From Domibacillus sp. DTU_2020_1001157_1_SI_ALB_TIR_016 (GTDB lineage: Bacteria; Bacillota; Bacilli; Bacillales; Domibacillaceae): a DNA stretch of 64,000 bases. Positions 1-8,490 of this stretch are shown piece after piece. The DNA is taken from assembly GCF_032341995.1 (NCBI RefSeq), contig NZ_CP135438.1, positions 930,001 to 994,000 on the forward strand, written 5' to 3'. Position numbers and translations under genes: made by a program. The notes under the pieces are model-generated. The model saw only the letters and a list, made by a program, of their open reading frames with translations, made no database searches and was not told the origin of the DNA. How positions within the stretch are numbered: the first letter of the stretch is position 1; every line of letters begins with the position of its first letter.

Positions 1-591
1 TTTAAAAAGCTTAATACATCGCTTCTGTAAAGGTATGAGGCGGGTTTCCCAGTGTGTTTTCACTTGTATTTTAAGTTAGACCTGAATGTTCGTTGACTGC
101 ATTTTTCGTTTTATTAGAACGATAAATTGAGAGAAAATCTTTATCTTTCCACGTGGTCTTCGAATGATGTCGGTGAAAGTCTAAACTTTAAAATGTTAAT
201 GCGATCTGTTGACTTATAATGACATTTGTCTTACAATTAAACAAAAGAAAATTTAAAAGTTAATGAAACTAAGGTGATAAAAAAACACAATTACAAGTAT
301 GTAGGAAGTTAATTTGTTAAATGTGTACTTGTTTCTAAACAAATAATTAAACATGAGTTTGATCTAAATTCTTAGAAAGTTTTGAAAGAGATTACATAAA
401 GTAAAAAACCTTGTTAAGTTGGAAAAGTTCAAGCATATTATTCTTTGCTAGCTCCTAAAAAAAGGTTTTAAAAAAGAATAATTTGAAAGCGATTCCAATA
501 AAATAGTTTAATGAGAGATATTAAAAGAAATCCATACTGTATTCAATGTAACAACTTAGTTAAATCAAATAATGGATAGGAGTCGGGGTTC
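1..591. other. AT-rich stretch without a convincing gene
   Basis: No reading frame with a credible start and ribosome binding site is seen before the small gene at 592. A good sigma-A type promoter lies at 209-237: TTGACT, 17 bases, TACAAT. It would give a leader of about 350 bases before the gene at 592. I see no terminator or known riboswitch fold in that leader. Confidence 0.4.
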
Positions 592-771
592 ATGATTCTA
601 AAGAATGTTATAGATTTAAGGAAGAATATAAGAAAACATCGGCAAGATATGTACGAATTAGCTAATTATAAAGGAATAGCTCATCCCGATGTTATAAAAG
701 CCAGCCAACAATTAGATGAAGAAATTGTAAGATTACAAAAAATTATTCAGGAAATTCGTTTATTCTCATAG
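592..771 (+). CDS. Spo0E-like aspartyl-phosphate phosphatase
   Basis: A 59-residue protein too short for routine ORF lists. It has the family pattern: a helix with R/M positions (residues 9-25), a short turn (NYKGIAHPDV), then the signature SQQLDEEI at about residues 38-45. Spo0E, YisI and YnzD type proteins remove phosphate from Spo0A~P and so delay sporulation; the SQxLD motif carries the key aspartate. The start is supported by GGATAGGAG about ten bases upstream. The gene stands alone and is followed by a hairpin at 1058-1091. Which kinase or Spo0A branch it acts on cannot be told. The assignment rests on motif and length. Confidence 0.85.
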   Translation: MILKNVIDLRKNIRKHRQDMYELANYKGIAHPDVIKASQQLDEEIVRLQKIIQEIRLFS

Positions 772-1303
772 TGAACATTGCTTAAGAGGTATATCAACAT
801 ATCGATGTCTGTAAGCGTCAATTAAAGTTATGTTATGCAATGCTGAAGACACTTAATTTTAAAAAATAAGTGTATGAGTATAAGATAATGTTTAGCAAGT
901 AACTGTATCCTCAGAATAGTTAGCTAGTAGCTAATTATGTAGAAAATCATTTGATTGAACGGCACCAAAAATATTTTTACTTTATGAGCGAGTTAGTCTA
1001 AGAAGATAAATAAAAAACTTAGCCAGCAGGAGTGTACCTAATCATAAGTGCACTTAAACAAAAGTATACCTTTGAATAGGTATACTTTTGTTTTATTAGG
1101 ATTCGCATAAGTTTCGCTTTTACGCGACATTCACTTTGAGCGTCAAATACTTCACTGATAGGTTAAAAAAGTTCTAAAAAGAAAGTAAATCATTCTAAAG
1201 CGGTCATTTGCGAGACAGTACTACAAGAGTGTAAATGTTCATTTTATTTTGAATGTTGATCAATAGTTGATCGAAACGGTTGATTTGCTTCATCAGTGAA
1301 CCT
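772..1303. other. Gene-less stretch between the Spo0E-like gene and the IS element
   Basis: No supported gene. The only clear structure is the terminator-like hairpin at 1058-1091. A guide (omega) RNA for the TnpB, if there is one, should lie near the right end of the element (about 1300-1450, minus strand), not in this stretch. Confidence 0.4.
1058..1091 (+). terminator. Perfect 14-bp hairpin followed by a T-rich run
   Basis: Arms ACAAAAGTATACCT (1058-1071) and AGGTATACTTTTGT (1078-1091) with a 6-base loop, then TTTTAT. It fits a rho-independent terminator for the Spo0E-like transcript, although it is 290 bases downstream. Confidence 0.6.
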
Positions 1304-1332
1304 CTCCACCTAAATCAAAGATTTTGATGGAG
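1304..1332. repeat. Right-end hairpin of the IS element
   Basis: CTCCA (1304-1308) pairs with TGGAG (1328-1332). Inside, AAATC (1312-1316) pairs with GATTT (1320-1324) around an AAA loop. It lies just beyond the 3' end of tnpB, where the family's transposition end and guide-RNA 3' boundary normally fall. Confidence 0.65.
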
Positions 1333-1368
1333 CATCCCTTATCTTGAATACAGTACAGCATCAGCGGA

Positions 1369-2727
1369 TTAAGCTTCCTCCGGAGGCCCGAGTGCATGAT
1401 GGAGACTAATGAACGAAGACAAGATCTGAGATGTCCTTATTGCCAGCTCAGGAACTTTTGCCTGAAGTGACAACCATTTCGTTTCCGAAATGGATTTTTG
1501 AAAAGCTCGAATGAAATAACGGGCTCCGATATTATAAGAAGCGGACAAATCCGAATGATAGACTTTGCCTGTTGAAAATGTGGCAAGGTCTTTTTTCGAG
1601 TTTCGTTCCACTTTTCCAGAGCCGTCGAACGCCAGGGCGCTGGTGTTTCGCGGGTTGATCCGGGAAATGCGCATGCCCAGGCAGTGCGCCATTTCTTCTA
1701 CTTTGTTCTGGATACCTATTTTTCGCCACCCGTGAAGCTTGAAACGAAGTTTCCTGGCTCCATAAAACCCCTTCGGGATTTTCATCCTGCCCAGGTATTC
1801 GAATACGATGACGTCACAGCCATACTTTGACGCGAATTTAACAATTTCATGGCTGGTGTGGCAGACAATATGCTGCTGGTACCCATTGATCTGCCGCCAA
1901 AAGTTTGGCGCAGGAATGCGGCCGCTTGCCCGCTGTGCTTTCCGCAGTTTATTTGTTAACGTCTGCAGACGGTCTTTTTCTTTAGGCTGGTCAATAAACG
2001 TCCTGCCTAAGACAGTGCCTGTTGCATCAATAACGGAACAAACCGCAGAATTCGTCAGTCCAAGGTCTACCGCACACACTTTTTGTTCTTGAATAGGCGT
2101 TTTAGTTAAAGTAACTTTATTTTCATAGCTGATGGAAAGGAAGAATTTCTTTCCCCGCTTAATCAGCTTAGGGTTATGTTCTTTCCATTCCCAGACACCG
2201 CGTTTGTAGTGGTCCTGCCCTTTAAATTCGATATCTATCCATACCCAGTCATTCTGATGGAATACCTTAATTTGTGCAGTCGTATCAGATGTTCTATTGA
2301 ACATGTTTTTGCGATGAAAAACGGGGAACTCTTTATGCTTCACTTGCAGGCGCGGAGGCTGTTTCTTAAATCTTTTTCTTTCGTAAAGAGCGTACTTTTG
2401 CTCTTTTTCCCAATTTTGATAGTTAGAGCGGAAGCTCTTTACCTTGCCAAAAGCAGAAGCAATAGCACTTCTGCGGAAGTAGGATGGAAACTTGTAAAAA
2501 CGTTCGTTAAACTCTTTGTATTTCGGGAGAGGGTTTGATTTGGTTGCGTGAATCAATTTTTCCACTGCCGGCACAATCGACTTTGTTGTCAGGCGTTCGG
2601 TATCATCAAATTCTTTGTCAATGACCTCAATCACGTAAGCCAAAGCGTCATTGTAAATATCGAGCGTAGCATTGAAGATTTCCGTCTGGTTTGTAATTTT
2701 GTGCAGCAGCGACTTCGCAACTTTCAT
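1369..2727 (-). CDS. tnpB: TnpB-type RNA-guided nuclease (IS200/IS605 OrfB), variant without the zinc finger
   Basis: A 452-residue protein. TnpB proteins are RuvC-like nucleases guided by an RNA made from the element's end. The catalytic triad is visible: Asp in CAVDLGL (about residue 221), Glu in VFEYLGRM (about 310) and Asp in HSDLSASYNIG (about 393). The region between the last two normally holds a four-cysteine zinc finger; here it reads RNTSALAFDGSGKV then ATFSTGKVYHSD, with no CxxC pair. The start is ATG at 2727, eight bases after AAAGGAGG; a TTG six bases earlier is too close to that site. The gene is full length and intact. It is probably active as a nuclease, since all three acidic residues are present, but that is inference. 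Confidence 0.88.
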   Translation of the reverse strand: MKVAKSLLHKITNQTEIFNATLDIYNDALAYVIEVIDKEFDDTERLTTKSIVPAVEKLIHATKSNPLPKYKEFNERFYKFPSYFRRSAIASAFGKVKSFRSNYQNWEKEQKYALYERKRFKKQPPRLQVKHKEFPVFHRKNMFNRTSDTTAQIKVFHQNDWVWIDIEFKGQDHYKRGVWEWKEHNPKLIKRGKKFFLSISYENKVTLTKTPIQEQKVCAVDLGLTNSAVCSVIDATGTVLGRTFIDQPKEKDRLQTLTNKLRKAQRASGRIPAPNFWRQINGYQQHIVCHTSHEIVKFASKYGCDVIVFEYLGRMKIPKGFYGARKLRFKLHGWRKIGIQNKVEEMAHCLGMRISRINPRNTSALAFDGSGKVERNSKKDLATFSTGKVYHSDLSASYNIGARYFIRAFQKSISETKWLSLQAKVPELAIRTSQILSSFISLHHALGPPEEA

Positions 2728-2886
2728 GACCAAACCCTCCTTTCCATTTTTTAATCCTTATGATAGGTTGATCGCATCAAAATGGAAATCAATTGTAAAA
2801 CGAAAAGAGAATCAGTATGAATGATGATAAGTAGGAAGCGGCAATCGGTATAATAAAAAGATAGAGGAACAAGAAGAATAAAGACC

Positions 2887-2939
2887 TTAGCGCCTAACCC
2901 CCGCTAAATCGGAGATTTTGAAGGGGAATGCGGCGCTAA
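2887..2939. repeat. Left-end hairpin of the IS element
   Basis: An outer 8-bp stem, TTAGCGCC (2887-2894) with GGCGCTAA (2932-2939), encloses CCCC/GGGG and the AAATC-GGA-GATTT core that is shared with the hairpin at 1304-1332. Confidence 0.7.
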
Positions 2940-2957
2940 TTTTTTGTTCAATTTTTA

Positions 2958-3064
2958 TTGTTTTTAAAAATGTGATATGTTATATTGGCACTAAACTTAT
3001 TAAAGATGTTTAATAAGTTTTTAAATGTATGTTAATAGCTACTTATTAAACATATTTAATAAGT
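2958..3064 (+). promoter_or_regulatory. Promoter with two copies of a palindromic operator
   Basis: TTGTTT (2958-2963), 17 bases, TATATT (2981-2986). The predicted start (about 2993) falls inside operator 1: AAACTTATTAAA (2993-3004), 4 bases, TTTAATAAGTTT (3009-3020). Operator 2 is ACTTATTAAA (3041-3050), 4 bases, TTTAATAAGT (3055-3064). The centres are 46 bp apart. The layout fits repression of the acetyltransferase and GntR genes by the GntR protein encoded at 3744. Confidence 0.75.
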
Positions 3065-3138
3065 TTAGGTGGATAAATTACTAGCTGCTCTAAAATCGAT
3101 GAAGAGAATGAAAGAAAAAACATGAGGAGTTATTTATT

Positions 3139-3699
3139 ATGAAAACTGAAAAAGAGAAAATGTTAGCGGGAGAAATGTACAACCCGGCTGACCCGGTATT
3201 ATCAAAAGAACGTAAGGAAGCAAGACGCAAGGTTAGAATATATAATCAAACTTTAGAAACTGAAGGAGAAAAACGGACTAAGTTATTGAAGGAGTTATTG
3301 GGTTCAACCGGAGAAAACGTATATATGGAACCAAATATCAGGTTCGATTATGGCTATAACACACATGTAGGAGAAAACTTTTTTGCAAACTTTGACTGTA
3401 CCATTTTAGATGTTTGTGAAGTGCGATTTGGGGATAATTGTATGCTTGCACCTGGCGTACAAATCTATACCGCAACACATCCACTACATCCAACTGAACG
3501 TAATTCAGGTAAAGAATATGCAAAACCGATTACTTTCGGAAATAATGTATGGGTTGGAGGAAATGCCATAATTAATCCAGGTGTAACAGTAGGAGACAAT
3601 GTTGTAATCGCATCAGGTGCAGTAGTGACGAAAGATATACCAGATAATGTGGTTGTTGGGGGAAATCCAGCAAGAGTGATTAAACACGTTGAAATATAA
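3139..3699 (+). CDS. maa: Sugar O-acetyltransferase (maltose/galactoside acetyltransferase family)
   Basis: 186 residues, the usual family size. It starts with the Maa-type N-terminal helical segment ([14 protein letters not shown]) and continues into a left-handed beta helix of hexapeptide repeats. The active-site loop with [11 protein letters not shown] carries the catalytic His, and [32 protein letters not shown] is split over the typical acetyl-CoA binding coils. Such enzymes move acetyl from acetyl-CoA to a sugar hydroxyl in the cytoplasm, often as detoxification of non-metabolised sugars. The start has GAGGAG about ten bases upstream. The gene is 44 bases upstream of a GntR regulator and likely shares its transcript. 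The natural acceptor sugar is not known. Confidence 0.9.
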   Translation: MKTEKEKMLAGEMYNPADPVLSKERKEARRKVRIYNQTLETEGEKRTKLLKELLGSTGENVYMEPNIRFDYGYNTHVGENFFANFDCTILDVCEVRFGDNCMLAPGVQIYTATHPLHPTERNSGKEYAKPITFGNNVWVGGNAIINPGVTVGDNVVIASGAVVTKDIPDNVVVGGNPARVIKHVEI

Positions 3700-3743
3700 A
3701 CCCCATATCTTTCTGTACATTTAGGGGTTTAAGGGATTTTTAT

Positions 3744-4454
3744 ATGATCAAGTATCAGCAAATCGCAGCGGAAATTGAAAAGTATATGGAAGAAAATGTC
3801 CTTCAGCAAGGCGATAAACTGCCTGTATTAGAAGCTTTAATGGCTCATTTTGATGTGAGTAAAAGTACGATCACGAAAGCGTTAGAGCTACTGGAGAAAA
3901 AAGGCGCCGTATTTCAAGTGAGAGGCAGCGGCATTTTTGTTAGAAGGCAGAAAAGAAAAGGATACAGGGGCCTTCTTTCTAATCAAGGGTTTAAAAAGGA
4001 TCTTGAAGGTGTTTGTCTAACCTCAAAGGTAATCGAGCTAGAAGTGATGAAGCCGACAAAAGAAGCAGCCCATAATTTAAATATTGGACTTGATGACGAT
4101 GTCTATTATGTAAAAAGGGTTCGGTATATGAACGGTCAAACCTTGTGCCTTGAAGAATCTTATTATAATAAATCCATTGTGACCTATTTAAATAAAGAAA
4201 TCGTTTCTGAATCGATTTTTGATTATATCCAGAAAGGGTTAGGGGTAAAGATCGGCTTTTCGGATGTGTATTGTCGCACAGGAAAGCTGGAACAAGAAGA
4301 GGCAAAGCATTTATGCCTGGAAAGTGAAGTACCTGCCTTTTATGTCGAAACCATTTTTCATTTAACGAATGGACAGCCGTTTAACTTTTCAAAAGCCACC
4401 TATAATTATGAACAATCCCAGTTCTTTGTCCAAACGAATAGCCCCTTTTTCTAA
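3744..4454 (+). CDS. GntR/HutC-family transcriptional regulator
   Basis: 236 residues. The N-terminal winged helix-turn-helix spans about residues 3-68 (KLPVLEALMAHFDVSKSTITKAL then KGAVFQVRGSGIFVRR in pieces). A UTRA ligand-binding domain follows, about 85-230, with the typical LCLEESYYN segment and a C-terminal FNFSKATYNY strand. Members sense sugar phosphates or other small metabolites. It resembles B. subtilis YydK/TreR. It lies 44 bases downstream of the acetyltransferase gene, and two palindromes suited to a dimeric GntR protein sit at their promoter (2993-3064), so autorepression is likely. The upstream ribosome site (AAGGGA) is moderate. The effector is unknown. Confidence 0.88.
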   Translation: MIKYQQIAAEIEKYMEENVLQQGDKLPVLEALMAHFDVSKSTITKALELLEKKGAVFQVRGSGIFVRRQKRKGYRGLLSNQGFKKDLEGVCLTSKVIELEVMKPTKEAAHNLNIGLDDDVYYVKRVRYMNGQTLCLEESYYNKSIVTYLNKEIVSESIFDYIQKGLGVKIGFSDVYCRTGKLEQEEAKHLCLESEVPAFYVETIFHLTNGQPFNFSKATYNYEQSQFFVQTNSPFF

Positions 4455-4506
4455 AAGTTAAAATAGGGCTGTCTTATAAGTCCCTTTTAAATAAAATCAC
4501 ACAAGG

Positions 4507-4545
4507 AGCAGGAATGGAGGTAAAACCTGCATTCTTGCTTTTTTG
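4507..4545 (+). terminator. Terminator after the GntR gene
   Basis: AGCAGGAATG (4507-4516) pairs with CATTCTTGCT (4530-4539, one G-U), with an inner AGGT/ACCT stem, followed by TTTTTT. Confidence 0.75.
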
Positions 4546-4646
4546 AGGTTTTAAAAGGAAGGAAAACATAAACTCCCGCTGCTCCTTTTCTAAAATAAAC
4601 AAAAATCCTATGTACATACTTTGGGTATTAAAATTTTGTCAATCAA

Positions 4647-4689
4647 AAAAATGGCAGCTTTCAGTAAGAAATAAAAAGCTGTCATTTTT
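4647..4689 (+). terminator. Hairpin of terminator type
   Basis: AAAAATGGCAGCTTT (4647-4661) and AAAGCTGTCATTTTT (4675-4689), 15-bp arms with one G-U pair, running into T-rich DNA. It can work on both strands. Confidence 0.55.
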
Positions 4690-4803
4690 ATATCTTTCAC
4701 GTCTCAAAATTATGTAAACGGGTCCTTCTAGTAAAATCGTATGGTTTTTATGTATCAAAACATTGCTTAAAATCTATATCTCATTGATTGCCGTTTATAA
4801 TAT

Positions 4804-4902
4804 ATGAGCAAGGAAGAACTGACCGAGTTAACTTCGCTGAATCTTTCTCAAAGCCAGAAGATTATCCGGGAGCTTGCTGCTATAAGAGATGTTTTTCTCT
4901 AG
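4804..4902 (+). CDS. Possible 32-residue remnant with an SQSQKIIRE segment
   Basis: The frame encodes MSKEELTELTSLNLSQ then SQKIIRELAAIRDVFL. It recalls the start of small DUF3173-type proteins that precede integrases in mobile elements, but it stops where that family continues. There is no ribosome binding site; TATAAT overlaps the region just upstream. It may be a decayed gene or chance. Low confidence. Confidence 0.2.
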   Translation: MSKEELTELTSLNLSQSQKIIRELAAIRDVFL

Positions 4903-4947
4903 GGAGAAGTGAACAAAGCATCACAAATGATTAAATAAAAAGATTTC

Positions 4948-4990
4948 AAGACCGCAAAGCCTTTCTCTAAGAAAGCTTTGCGGTCTTTTC
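4948..4990 (+). terminator. Strong terminator hairpin
   Basis: AAGACCGCAAAG (4948-4959) and CTTTGCGGTCTT (4976-4987), with an inner CTTTC/GAAAG stem, then TTTC. No clear gene lies directly upstream apart from the doubtful frame at 4804. Confidence 0.7.
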
Positions 4991-5434
4991 ATATTTCTCG
5001 TACTTTGATGACTGTTAACTAAGGTTTTTTCTGCAGCAATGAGCGAATGGAACAAAGAAAAAACGATGATAATAGGCATCCAAACAAGACAGCAAACCAT
5101 CTCAATAACATTGTCAGACAGGACCATGAGGTTATTAATAATTGTAGTCGTTTAATGTTATCAAAACCCATAATTTCTGAAAAAAAAAGATATATATGGG
5201 CAAAAAAGAAAACTTATATCACAAGTCAAGTGGCCTGTAATTAAGTAAAAATTATCCATATGTGATTTGAAAATGCTGCCTAAAAAGAAAGCAGCGGAAT
5301 TATATATTTTTTTAAAACAATTACCATCTTTACGGTGATGCTGATTTTTATTTCTGATGCATAAGACCTACTATTCAGCTTTGTAACTTTAAATTGCTTC
5401 TTCTGGGATGATTTTCATATTTTTTATTTTTAGA

Positions 5435-5497
5435 TTGACTTTGATAATCATTATCAATTAACATGGAATCCGTTAACGATAATGAAAATCATTATCA
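5435..5497 (+). promoter_or_regulatory. Fur-controlled promoter of the siderophore operon (two Fur boxes)
   Basis: TTGACT (5435-5440) and TAACAT (5459-5464, 18-base spacing). Between them lies a perfect 7-1-7 Fur box, TGATAATCATTATCA (5442-5456). A second box at 5478-5496 matches the 19-bp GATAATGATAATCATTATC consensus at 18 of 19 positions. Iron-loaded Fur would block the promoter twice. Confidence 0.92.
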
Positions 5498-5586
5498 ATT
5501 CAAGTGATATCATGTAGCCGTTTAGATTGATCAGCAAAATCTTAATCTAAACGCAGTCACCATGATTACAAATAAAGGAGTGTTGG

Positions 5587-6954
5587 ATGATGAATGCATC
5601 TGTTGGAACTTATTCAGGAAATGAAGCATTGTTATCAATGCAGGAAAAAAGGGAATCAAACGCAAGATCTTATCCACGAAGATTACCTCTTGCCATTAAA
5701 CGGGCAGAAGGCGTTTATCTAACAGACATGGACGGAAAACAGTATATCGATTGTTTGGCAGGAGCGGGAACACTGGCGTTAGGCCACAATCACACCGTCG
5801 TTCGGGAAGCCATTAAAGATTTTATGGAGTCTTATGTGCCCTTGCATACGCTTGATTTGACGACGCCAGTAAAAGAAGCATTTATTGATGAAGTATTCGC
5901 TTCTTTACCTCCTTCATTTGCTGAAAAAGCAAAAATTCATTTTTGTGGTCCAACGGGTGCTGATGCAGTAGAGGCAGCCTTGAAGCTGGTAAAAACGGCA
6001 ACCGGTAATAGAGCCATTCTTTCTTTTCAAGGAGGCTATCACGGTTCCACGCACGGTACACTCAGCATCACCGGGACAACAGCTCCTAAAAAGAATATTC
6101 ACGCACTTGTACCGGATACCCATTTTCTTCCGTATCCATATGAATACCGGTGCCCTTTCGGTGTCGGGAAAGATGGACACCGCATTGGCGCCCAATATAT
6201 TGAGAATGTACTTGATGATCCAGAAGGTGGAATTGTTAAGCCCGCCGGTATCGTTGTAGAAGTCGTACAGGGCGAAGGAGGATCGATTCCTGCTCCTGTC
6301 GAGTGGTTAAAAGAGCTTCGCCGCATTACAAAAGAACGTGATATTCCGCTGATCATTGATGAAGTACAAACAGGTATCGGACGAACAGGAAAAATGTTTG
6401 CGTTCGAGCATGCCGGCATTGAACCGGATGTTCTTGTGCTGTCAAAAGCAATAGGGGGAAGTCTTCCGCTATCTGTTGTTGTGTATGATCGCCGTCTTGA
6501 TCAATGGGAGCCGGGAACGCATATTGGAACATTTAGAGGAAACCAGATGGCCATGGCAGCCGGCCGTGCCACTTTACGCTTTGTGAAGGATCACCAGCTT
6601 CCGGAACACGCACAAGAAATGGGGGCTTACTTAACGGCCCAATTAAAGTCTATGCAAAAGCAAGTAGGCTCCATCGGGGATGTAAGAGGCAGAGGACTTA
6701 TGGTTGGTGTTGAAATTATTAATCCAGCGGAACAGCCAAACCAAATAGGAAGTTATCCGGCATACTCTGAACTTGCCAAAAAAATTCAACAAGAATGCTT
6801 GAATCGAGGCTTAATTTTAGAGGTTGGAGGGCGTTTTGGCACGGTTATTCGCTGGCTGCCGCCGCTGATTATTTCAAAAGAGCAAATCGATGACGTATTA
6901 CAGCGCTTCTATGAGGCAATCACAAGCGCTGAAGCTCAATTTGGTCTGCGATAG
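5587..6954 (+). CDS. dat: Diaminobutyrate--2-oxoglutarate aminotransferase (siderophore precursor)
   Basis: 455 residues, class-III PLP aminotransferase. Visible: CGPTGADAVEAALKL (cofactor phosphate loop), FQGGYHGSTHG, IIDEVQTGIGRTG (Asp that holds the pyridine N) and the PLP lysine in VLSKAIGG (about Lys287). It makes L-2,4-diaminobutyrate from aspartate semialdehyde and glutamate. It is the first gene of a seven-gene operon, so the product feeds the decarboxylase next door and not ectoine. The start is ATG 5587 or 5590; AAAGGAG at 5574-5580 suits both. It is 12 bases from the next gene. Closest functional model: RhbA of the rhizobactin pathway. Confidence 0.92.
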   Translation: MMNASVGTYSGNEALLSMQEKRESNARSYPRRLPLAIKRAEGVYLTDMDGKQYIDCLAGAGTLALGHNHTVVREAIKDFMESYVPLHTLDLTTPVKEAFIDEVFASLPPSFAEKAKIHFCGPTGADAVEAALKLVKTATGNRAILSFQGGYHGSTHGTLSITGTTAPKKNIHALVPDTHFLPYPYEYRCPFGVGKDGHRIGAQYIENVLDDPEGGIVKPAGIVVEVVQGEGGSIPAPVEWLKELRRITKERDIPLIIDEVQTGIGRTGKMFAFEHAGIEPDVLVLSKAIGGSLPLSVVVYDRRLDQWEPGTHIGTFRGNQMAMAAGRATLRFVKDHQLPEHAQEMGAYLTAQLKSMQKQVGSIGDVRGRGLMVGVEIINPAEQPNQIGSYPAYSELAKKIQQECLNRGLILEVGGRFGTVIRWLPPLIISKEQIDDVLQRFYEAITSAEAQFGLR

Positions 6955-6966
6955 GAGGCGGCGGAA

Positions 6967-8490
6967 GTGGAAAAGAGTTTTGGAGAATGGTTTCTTCATC
7001 CAAGCGATAAAAGCGAGAATATGTACCATACACTGATGGATAAAGCTGTCGGATTAATTGCTGATCAAACAGTAAGAACAAATCAACCTTTTTCGGGTGC
7101 CTCTCGTCAAGAGATTCAATCAGCCGTGAGGGAAATGCTCACGATCCCGGCAGCAGGACAGAAAACGGATAAGGTGATGGAAGAGATTCAAAATGTCATT
7201 GTGAAAAATTCTTTATGGGTTTCTCACCCTTCTGCCATGGCGCATCTTCATTGCCCGCCTTTAATTCCGTCTCTCGCCGCAGAAGTGATCATCAATGCAC
7301 TGAATCAATCGATGGATTCGTGGGATCAGAGCCCTGCTGCTACTTATGTTGAAACAGAGTTCATTCAGTTCTTTACGAAGCATATCGGTTACTCAGACGA
7401 GGCGGACGGTGTCTTTACAACAGGCGGAACACAATCTAATTATATGGGATTACTGCTTGCTCGAAACAAAGCATGCCAGACACATTTCTCGGTTAATGTT
7501 CAAGAGGAAGGGCTTCCGGCTGAGGCGGGAAGGCTGCGGATTCTTTGTTCAGAGCACGCCCATTTTACAGTGCAAAAATCGGCGGCTCAGCTAGGGCTGG
7601 GAACGAATGCTGTGATCAAAGTAGCGACAAATGATCAAAAGCAGCTTTGTGTAGAGGATGCCAAAGAAAAAATTGGGCACCTCAGACAACAAGGACTTCT
7701 TCCCTTTATGATTGTGGCAACCGCGGGAACAACGGATTTCGGGAGCTTAGATTGTATAGGAGATATAGCTAAGCTGGCAGCCGAGGAGCAATTGTGGTTT
7801 CATGTCGATGCCGCCTACGGAGGGGCCCTGCTGTTTTCCCATCAATACAGGAGTTCTGTTCGCGATCTATACTTAGCAGATTCAATCACAATTGATTTTC
7901 ACAAGCTTTATTACCAATCGATCAGCTGCGGTGCTTTTTTCGTCAAACATAAGCAGGACTTTCAGCAAATCGCCTTCCATGCCGATTACCTAAATCCTGA
8001 AGAAGATCACGAAGACGGCGTGATCAATTTAGTGGAAAAAAGCGTACAAACGACAAAACGGTTTGATGCTTTGAAGCTATTGATGACTTTTAAATTGATG
8101 GGAACGGACTTATTTGGGGAGATGGTGGATTATACGATCAGTCTGGCGAAGGAAACGGCCAAGCTCTTAAAAAACGAACCTTGTTTTGAGGTGCTGAATG
8201 AGCCGGAACTTAACGCCGTCTTGTTTCGCTACGTGCCATTACACCAGTGCGAGGACGAGCGGTATGTTAATGAAATAAATCTTGAGCTTCAGCGCGATTT
8301 TTATCAAAGCGGAGAACTCATTATGGCTAAAACAAAGCAAGCTGGAAAAGTGTACTTAAAATTCACCATGCTGAATCCTCTCAATACGATAAGCCATATG
8401 AAAACACATATAGAGCGAATAAAGCAAGCTGGAGAAAAAATAGAGAAAGAGCAGGGAGAGATCCGCTATGAATATTCCGTTCGTGACTAA
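6967..8490 (+). CDS. ddc: L-2,4-diaminobutyrate decarboxylase
   Basis: 507 residues, group II PLP decarboxylase. Visible: TTGGTQSNYMGLLLARN, HVDAAYGGALLF (about residues 279-290, with the PLP-binding Asp) and the Schiff-base lysine in TIDFHKLYY (about Lys313). It converts 2,4-diaminobutyrate to 1,3-diaminopropane, the diamine arm of schizokinen-type siderophores. The start is GTG at 6967, with AGGAGGCGG just upstream. It overlaps the next gene by 23 bases, which suggests translational coupling. Matches RhbB in role. Confidence 0.92.
   Translation: MEKSFGEWFLHPSDKSENMYHTLMDKAVGLIADQTVRTNQPFSGASRQEIQSAVREMLTIPAAGQKTDKVMEEIQNVIVKNSLWVSHPSAMAHLHCPPLIPSLAAEVIINALNQSMDSWDQSPAATYVETEFIQFFTKHIGYSDEADGVFTTGGTQSNYMGLLLARNKACQTHFSVNVQEEGLPAEAGRLRILCSEHAHFTVQKSAAQLGLGTNAVIKVATNDQKQLCVEDAKEKIGHLRQQGLLPFMIVATAGTTDFGSLDCIGDIAKLAAEEQLWFHVDAAYGGALLFSHQYRSSVRDLYLADSITIDFHKLYYQSISCGAFFVKHKQDFQQIAFHADYLNPEEDHEDGVINLVEKSVQTTKRFDALKLLMTFKLMGTDLFGEMVDYTISLAKETAKLLKNEPCFEVLNEPELNAVLFRYVPLHQCEDERYVNEINLELQRDFYQSGELIMAKTKQAGKVYLKFTMLNPLNTISHMKTHIERIKQAGEKIEKEQGEIRYEYSVRD

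Larger units (their letters stand above)
1304..2939 (-). mobile_element. IS200/IS605-family element carrying tnpB only
   Basis: One tnpB gene on the minus strand sits between two hairpins of the same design on the same strand: 1304-1332 and 2887-2939. Both contain AAATC, a 3-base loop and GATTT inside an outer G/C stem (CTCCA/TGGAG at one end, CCCC/GGGG at the other). Same-strand subterminal hairpins are typical of IS200/IS605 ends recognised by TnpA. No tnpA is present, so the element would depend on TnpA in trans or is immobile. Exact cleavage points and target tetranucleotide were not resolved; the limits given are those of the hairpins. Confidence 0.75.
4546..5434. other. Gene-poor spacer before the siderophore operon
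   Basis: It holds two terminator-type hairpins (4647-4689 and 4948-4987) and a very short frame at 4804-4902. Longer frames on either strand (for example 4921-5127 minus and 5047-5244 plus) have no ribosome binding site and no family resemblance I can see, so I do not call them. Confidence 0.5.

Noticed and set aside
1369..2727. TnpB as a nuclease-dead TldR-type repressor
   Set aside because: All three RuvC acidic residues are in place, so only the zinc finger is lost, not the catalytic site.
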